DNA from: an uncultured Rhodopila sp.
GTDB taxonomy: Bacteria; Pseudomonadota; Alphaproteobacteria; Acetobacterales; Acetobacteraceae
Direction of reading: 5' to 3'
NCBI RefSeq assembly: GCF_903944925.1
Contig: NZ_CAJATU010000192.1
Location: 62,001 to 126,000 of the forward strand
Length of the DNA: 64,000 nucleotides
Shown: positions 62,113 through 64,000 of the stretch, piece after piece
How positions within the stretch are numbered: position 1 is the first letter of the stretch
How the letters are laid out: each line of letters opens with the position of its first letter
Notes under the pieces: generated by a model
Databases searched by the model: none
Seen by the model: only the letters and a program-made list of their open reading frames with translations
Told to the model about the DNA's origin: nothing
Made by a program: the position numbers and the translations under genes

Positions 62113-62579
62113 GTCAGGGACTCCAGCATCCGGTCCACCCGCGCCGCATCCAGCCGCCCAATGGGATCGCCGTCCAGCAGGGCGGAGGGGCCGGTAGCGC
62201 AAAGGCCCAGGCAGAACACCGGTTCCAAGGTCATCGCCCCGTCGCGCGATGTCTCGTGCCAATCGATTGCCAAAGCAGATCGCAGATGCGCCCCGACGGC
62301 ATCGGCGCCGACGGCCTGGCACGCCTCGGCGCGGCACAGCCGCAGCACATGCCGCCCCGGCGGGCTGCGGCGGAATTCGTGATAGAAGGTGACAATGCCA
62401 TGCACTTCGGCGCGGGTGATGTTCAACGCCGACGCGACCAACGGCTCGGCCTGTAGCGGAACGCAGCCGAAAACGTGTTGCAGCGCGTGCAAAATCGGCA
62501 GCGCGGCGCCTTCCTTGACGGCTACGGCGGCGATAACGCCGCGCGCTCGGTCCTCGTTCCAGGACTCGCGGTCTGCCAT
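62109..62579 (-). CDS. fdsG: formate dehydrogenase gamma subunit (NuoE-like)
   Basis: The 156-residue protein is a NuoE-type 2Fe-2S ferredoxin with the motifs LPILHALQHVFGCVP, ALNITRAEVHGIVTFYHEFRRSPPG and the cluster ligands C-R-A-E-A-C and C-L-G-L-C. It links the FdsB flavin and FdsA iron-sulfur chain. It is the first gene of the operon on the minus strand, with GGGAGG 4-8 bases before the ATG, so the operon promoter should lie in 62580-62680. A LysR-type fdsR is not seen beside it. Confidence 0.96.
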   Translation of the reverse strand: MADRESWNEDRARGVIAAVAVKEGAALPILHALQHVFGCVPLQAEPLVASALNITRAEVHGIVTFYHEFRRSPPGRHVLRLCRAEACQAVGADAVGAHLRSALAIDWHETSRDGAMTLEPVFCLGLCATGPSALLDGDPIGRLDAARVDRMLESLT

Positions 62580-62678
62580 TGTATCCTCCCGGATAGTCCG
62601 GATTTGCTTATGCTGGAATGTAAGGGGTCAAAAACGGGAAAAAGCAACAAGCCCGCGCCGTGCGGCGATAGAAAAAAT

Positions 62679-63014
62679 CTATCGTTCCGGCGTGCCGGTG
62701 CCGTCGTCATGCATCAGCAGCAGCAACGCGCGGCGCAACCGCATGATCCCGCCTCGGGTCTGGCCGTGCTCGCACATCCGCTCGCCTTCCGCCGACAGGT
62801 CGGTCACTTCGCGCGGCGGCGGGGTGGAGGCGAGATGCACCTGGCTGTCCACGCGGCTGTGCAGATACTGGCAATATTCCGGCGTGTCGGTCGTGACCTC
62901 CAACGGACCCGAATCATCCGTCTGCTGCGCGGCAACAGGCTGACCGGTGGTAACGAACCAAACGCCCGGTGCGAGCGCCAAACAGCCGATCAACAGGACG
63001 CGCACAGGGGACAT
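62679..63014 (-). CDS. exported protein of unknown function
   Basis: The 111-residue protein has a signal peptide (MSPVRVLLIGCLALAPGVWFVTTGQPVAA) and a mature part with DTPEYCQYLHSRVDSQVHLASTPPPREVTDLSAEGERMCEHGQTRGGIMRLRRALLLLMH. Two Cys (in EYCQYL and RMCEHG) may form a disulfide, giving a small helical fold. The C-Q-Y-L and C-x-x-G-x-x-R-G-G-I-x-R-L-R-R-A-L pattern occurs as a small periplasmic protein beside sensor kinases in related bacteria. It starts 42 bases after the kinase gene on the same strand. Confidence 0.65.
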   Translation of the reverse strand: MSPVRVLLIGCLALAPGVWFVTTGQPVAAQQTDDSGPLEVTTDTPEYCQYLHSRVDSQVHLASTPPPREVTDLSAEGERMCEHGQTRGGIMRLRRALLLLMHDDGTGTPER

Positions 63015-63056
63015 GCGGCACTCAATGCCACATCCGGGTTTGCCCCGCGCTGGTTT

Positions 63057-64000
63057 TCATATGAAATCGTGTTTAGACTGCAATGCTGCGGCACGCGGGG
63101 CAGGATCCTCGGGATTGGGCAGCACCAGGACCGCACGCAGGCCCGGATTGTTGTCTTCAAGCCGCAATTCGCCGCCGTGAAGATTCGCAACCGCCGCAAC
63201 CAGCGACAGGCCGAGACCCGAACCCGGCGTGTTGCGGGCGCTTTCGCCGCGATAGAAACGTTCGGTGGCGCGCGCACGGTCCGCCTCGGGAATGCCTGGC
63301 CCCTCGTCGGTGACGGTAATATCCACCTTGCCCCTGGTGGAGGCGGTCACCCGCACGGTCCCGCCGACGGGCGAAAACTTCACCGCATTGTCCACCAGAT
63401 TGGCGATCGCCTGATGGATCAGCGCCTTGTCGCCATACGCCGGCACTTCAGGCGCAGCCACCACGATCAACGCGATGCCCTGTTCCTCGGCCAGGGCGCC
63501 ATACAACTCCTCCACCTCCCCCAGCATCGGCGCAATGTCCACCCTGGCAAAAGCCGATCGGCGGGTGCCGGCTTCGATTTCGGAGATGCGCAGCAGGGCC
63601 TGGAAGACGCCGACGATGCCGTCCAGGTCCAAAGTGGCGCGCTCGATGGCCGCGCGCAGATCGTCCGGTGTCTGGGCATGGATCGCCGCGTCCTCCAGCC
63701 GTGTGCGCGCCCGGGTAATCGGCGTGCGCAGATCGTGGGCGATGGCATTGGACACCTGGCGCACCCCGTCCATCAGCCGGGTGATGCGCTCCAGCATGTC
63801 GTTGATAACTTCGGCGACCTGGTCGAACTCGTCGCCGCGGCCGGTCAGCCGGACCCGCTTGGCGAGGTCGCCGCTGGCGATGGCGGAGGTGGTGGCGGAT
63901 ATGTTCGCCAACGTGCGACGGAACAGGTTGCGCACCACAAGCGCGCCGATGGTCGCCATCAGCCCGACAACCAGGATCGCCCAGAGCAACGCGTCCGTCA
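63057..64000 (-). CDS. sensor histidine kinase, N-terminus cut by window edge
   Basis: The reading frame runs from the window edge to a stop at 63057, giving 314 codons of an inner-membrane sensor kinase. A transmembrane segment (LLWAILVVGLMATIGALVVRNLF) leads into a HAMP domain (ANISATTSAIASGDLAKRVRLTGRGDEFDQVAEVINDMLERI). HisKA follows with His in QVSNAIAHDLRTPITRARTRL, then HATPase with NLVDNAVKFSP, DEGPGIP and GSGLGLSLVAAVANLHGG. The periplasmic sensor part and first transmembrane segment lie outside the window. It is probably encoded with its response regulator just beyond the right edge. Confidence 0.9.
   Translation of the reverse strand, partial: TDALLWAILVVGLMATIGALVVRNLFRRTLANISATTSAIASGDLAKRVRLTGRGDEFDQVAEVINDMLERITRLMDGVRQVSNAIAHDLRTPITRARTRLEDAAIHAQTPDDLRAAIERATLDLDGIVGVFQALLRISEIEAGTRRSAFARVDIAPMLGEVEELYGALAEEQGIALIVVAAPEVPAYGDKALIHQAIANLVDNAVKFSPVGGTVRVTASTRGKVDITVTDEGPGIPEADRARATERFYRGESARNTPGSGLGLSLVAAVANLHGGELRLEDNNPGLRAVLVLPNPEDPAPRAAALQSKHDFI

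Overview
The window is high-GC, densely coded chromosomal DNA of an aerobic alphaproteobacterium. The gene content fits Rhodospirillales, and Acetobacteraceae is my best guess. Supporting genes are the aerobic cobaltochelatase pair cobS/cobT next to a J-domain gene, a CarD regulator, a Nfu-type NifU protein, an fdsGBA-fdhD-fdsD formate dehydrogenase operon, a LolA/LptM envelope set and PEP-CTERM secreted proteins. The taxonomic call is inference. I see no rRNA, CRISPR array, prophage or intact insertion sequence. One tRNA gene, tRNA-Arg(CCT), is present.

Layout. 1-2.4 kb: a truncated secreted protein, a hotdog thioesterase and a coupled pair of small glycosyltransferase-type genes. 2.4-3.1 kb: a Crp/Fnr regulator. 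3.2-7.8 kb: five tightly coupled genes (serine hydrolase, crotonase, MmgE/PrpD, SDR, LysE exporter). 7.9-13.1 kb: lptM-argH, a TlpA thioredoxin, a hybrid kinase and YgfZ. 13.1-18 kb: a 1159-residue multidomain glycosyltransferase and an aldo/keto reductase. 18-21.7 kb: tRNA-Arg followed by small orphan genes, an AIM24 protein and a transglutaminase. 21.9-23.7 kb: a solitary groEL under a CIRCE operator.

24.1-30.1 kb is the most unusual part. All genes lie on the + strand. An outer-membrane beta-barrel protein with an N-terminal CxxCH haem site (Cyc2-like architecture) sits under a perfect FNR-type palindrome. Around it are three small monohaem cytochromes c, two membrane proteins, a decayed multicopper oxidase, and two paralogous exported helical proteins whose conserved His/Glu spacing resembles a hemerythrin (HHE) bundle. 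Each of those paralogues is followed by its own cytochrome c. I read the block as a respiratory or extracellular electron-transfer module (inference).

30.3-46 kb: CarD, small basic proteins, a GAF-PAS hybrid kinase, a carrier-thioesterase didomain protein, cobT/cobS/dnaJ-like, Nfu, a class-I amidotransferase, LolA, a secreted WRG-repeat protein, and an MFS/AraC pair flanked by two decayed PIN-domain remnants. 46.4-52.5 kb: upp, a PP2C-kinase fusion, an FNR-box-preceded luciferase-like oxidoreductase, a DUF4349 lipoprotein and a small secreted protein made of four 13-residue repeats. 52.6-55.5 kb: a tandem duplication of a trmO/oxlT-like pair in which the inner copies have decayed. 55.8-64 kb: a PEP-CTERM protein, the NAD-dependent formate dehydrogenase operon and a truncated sensor kinase. 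The oxalate/formate-type transporter beside the formate dehydrogenase suggests linked formate or oxalate use.
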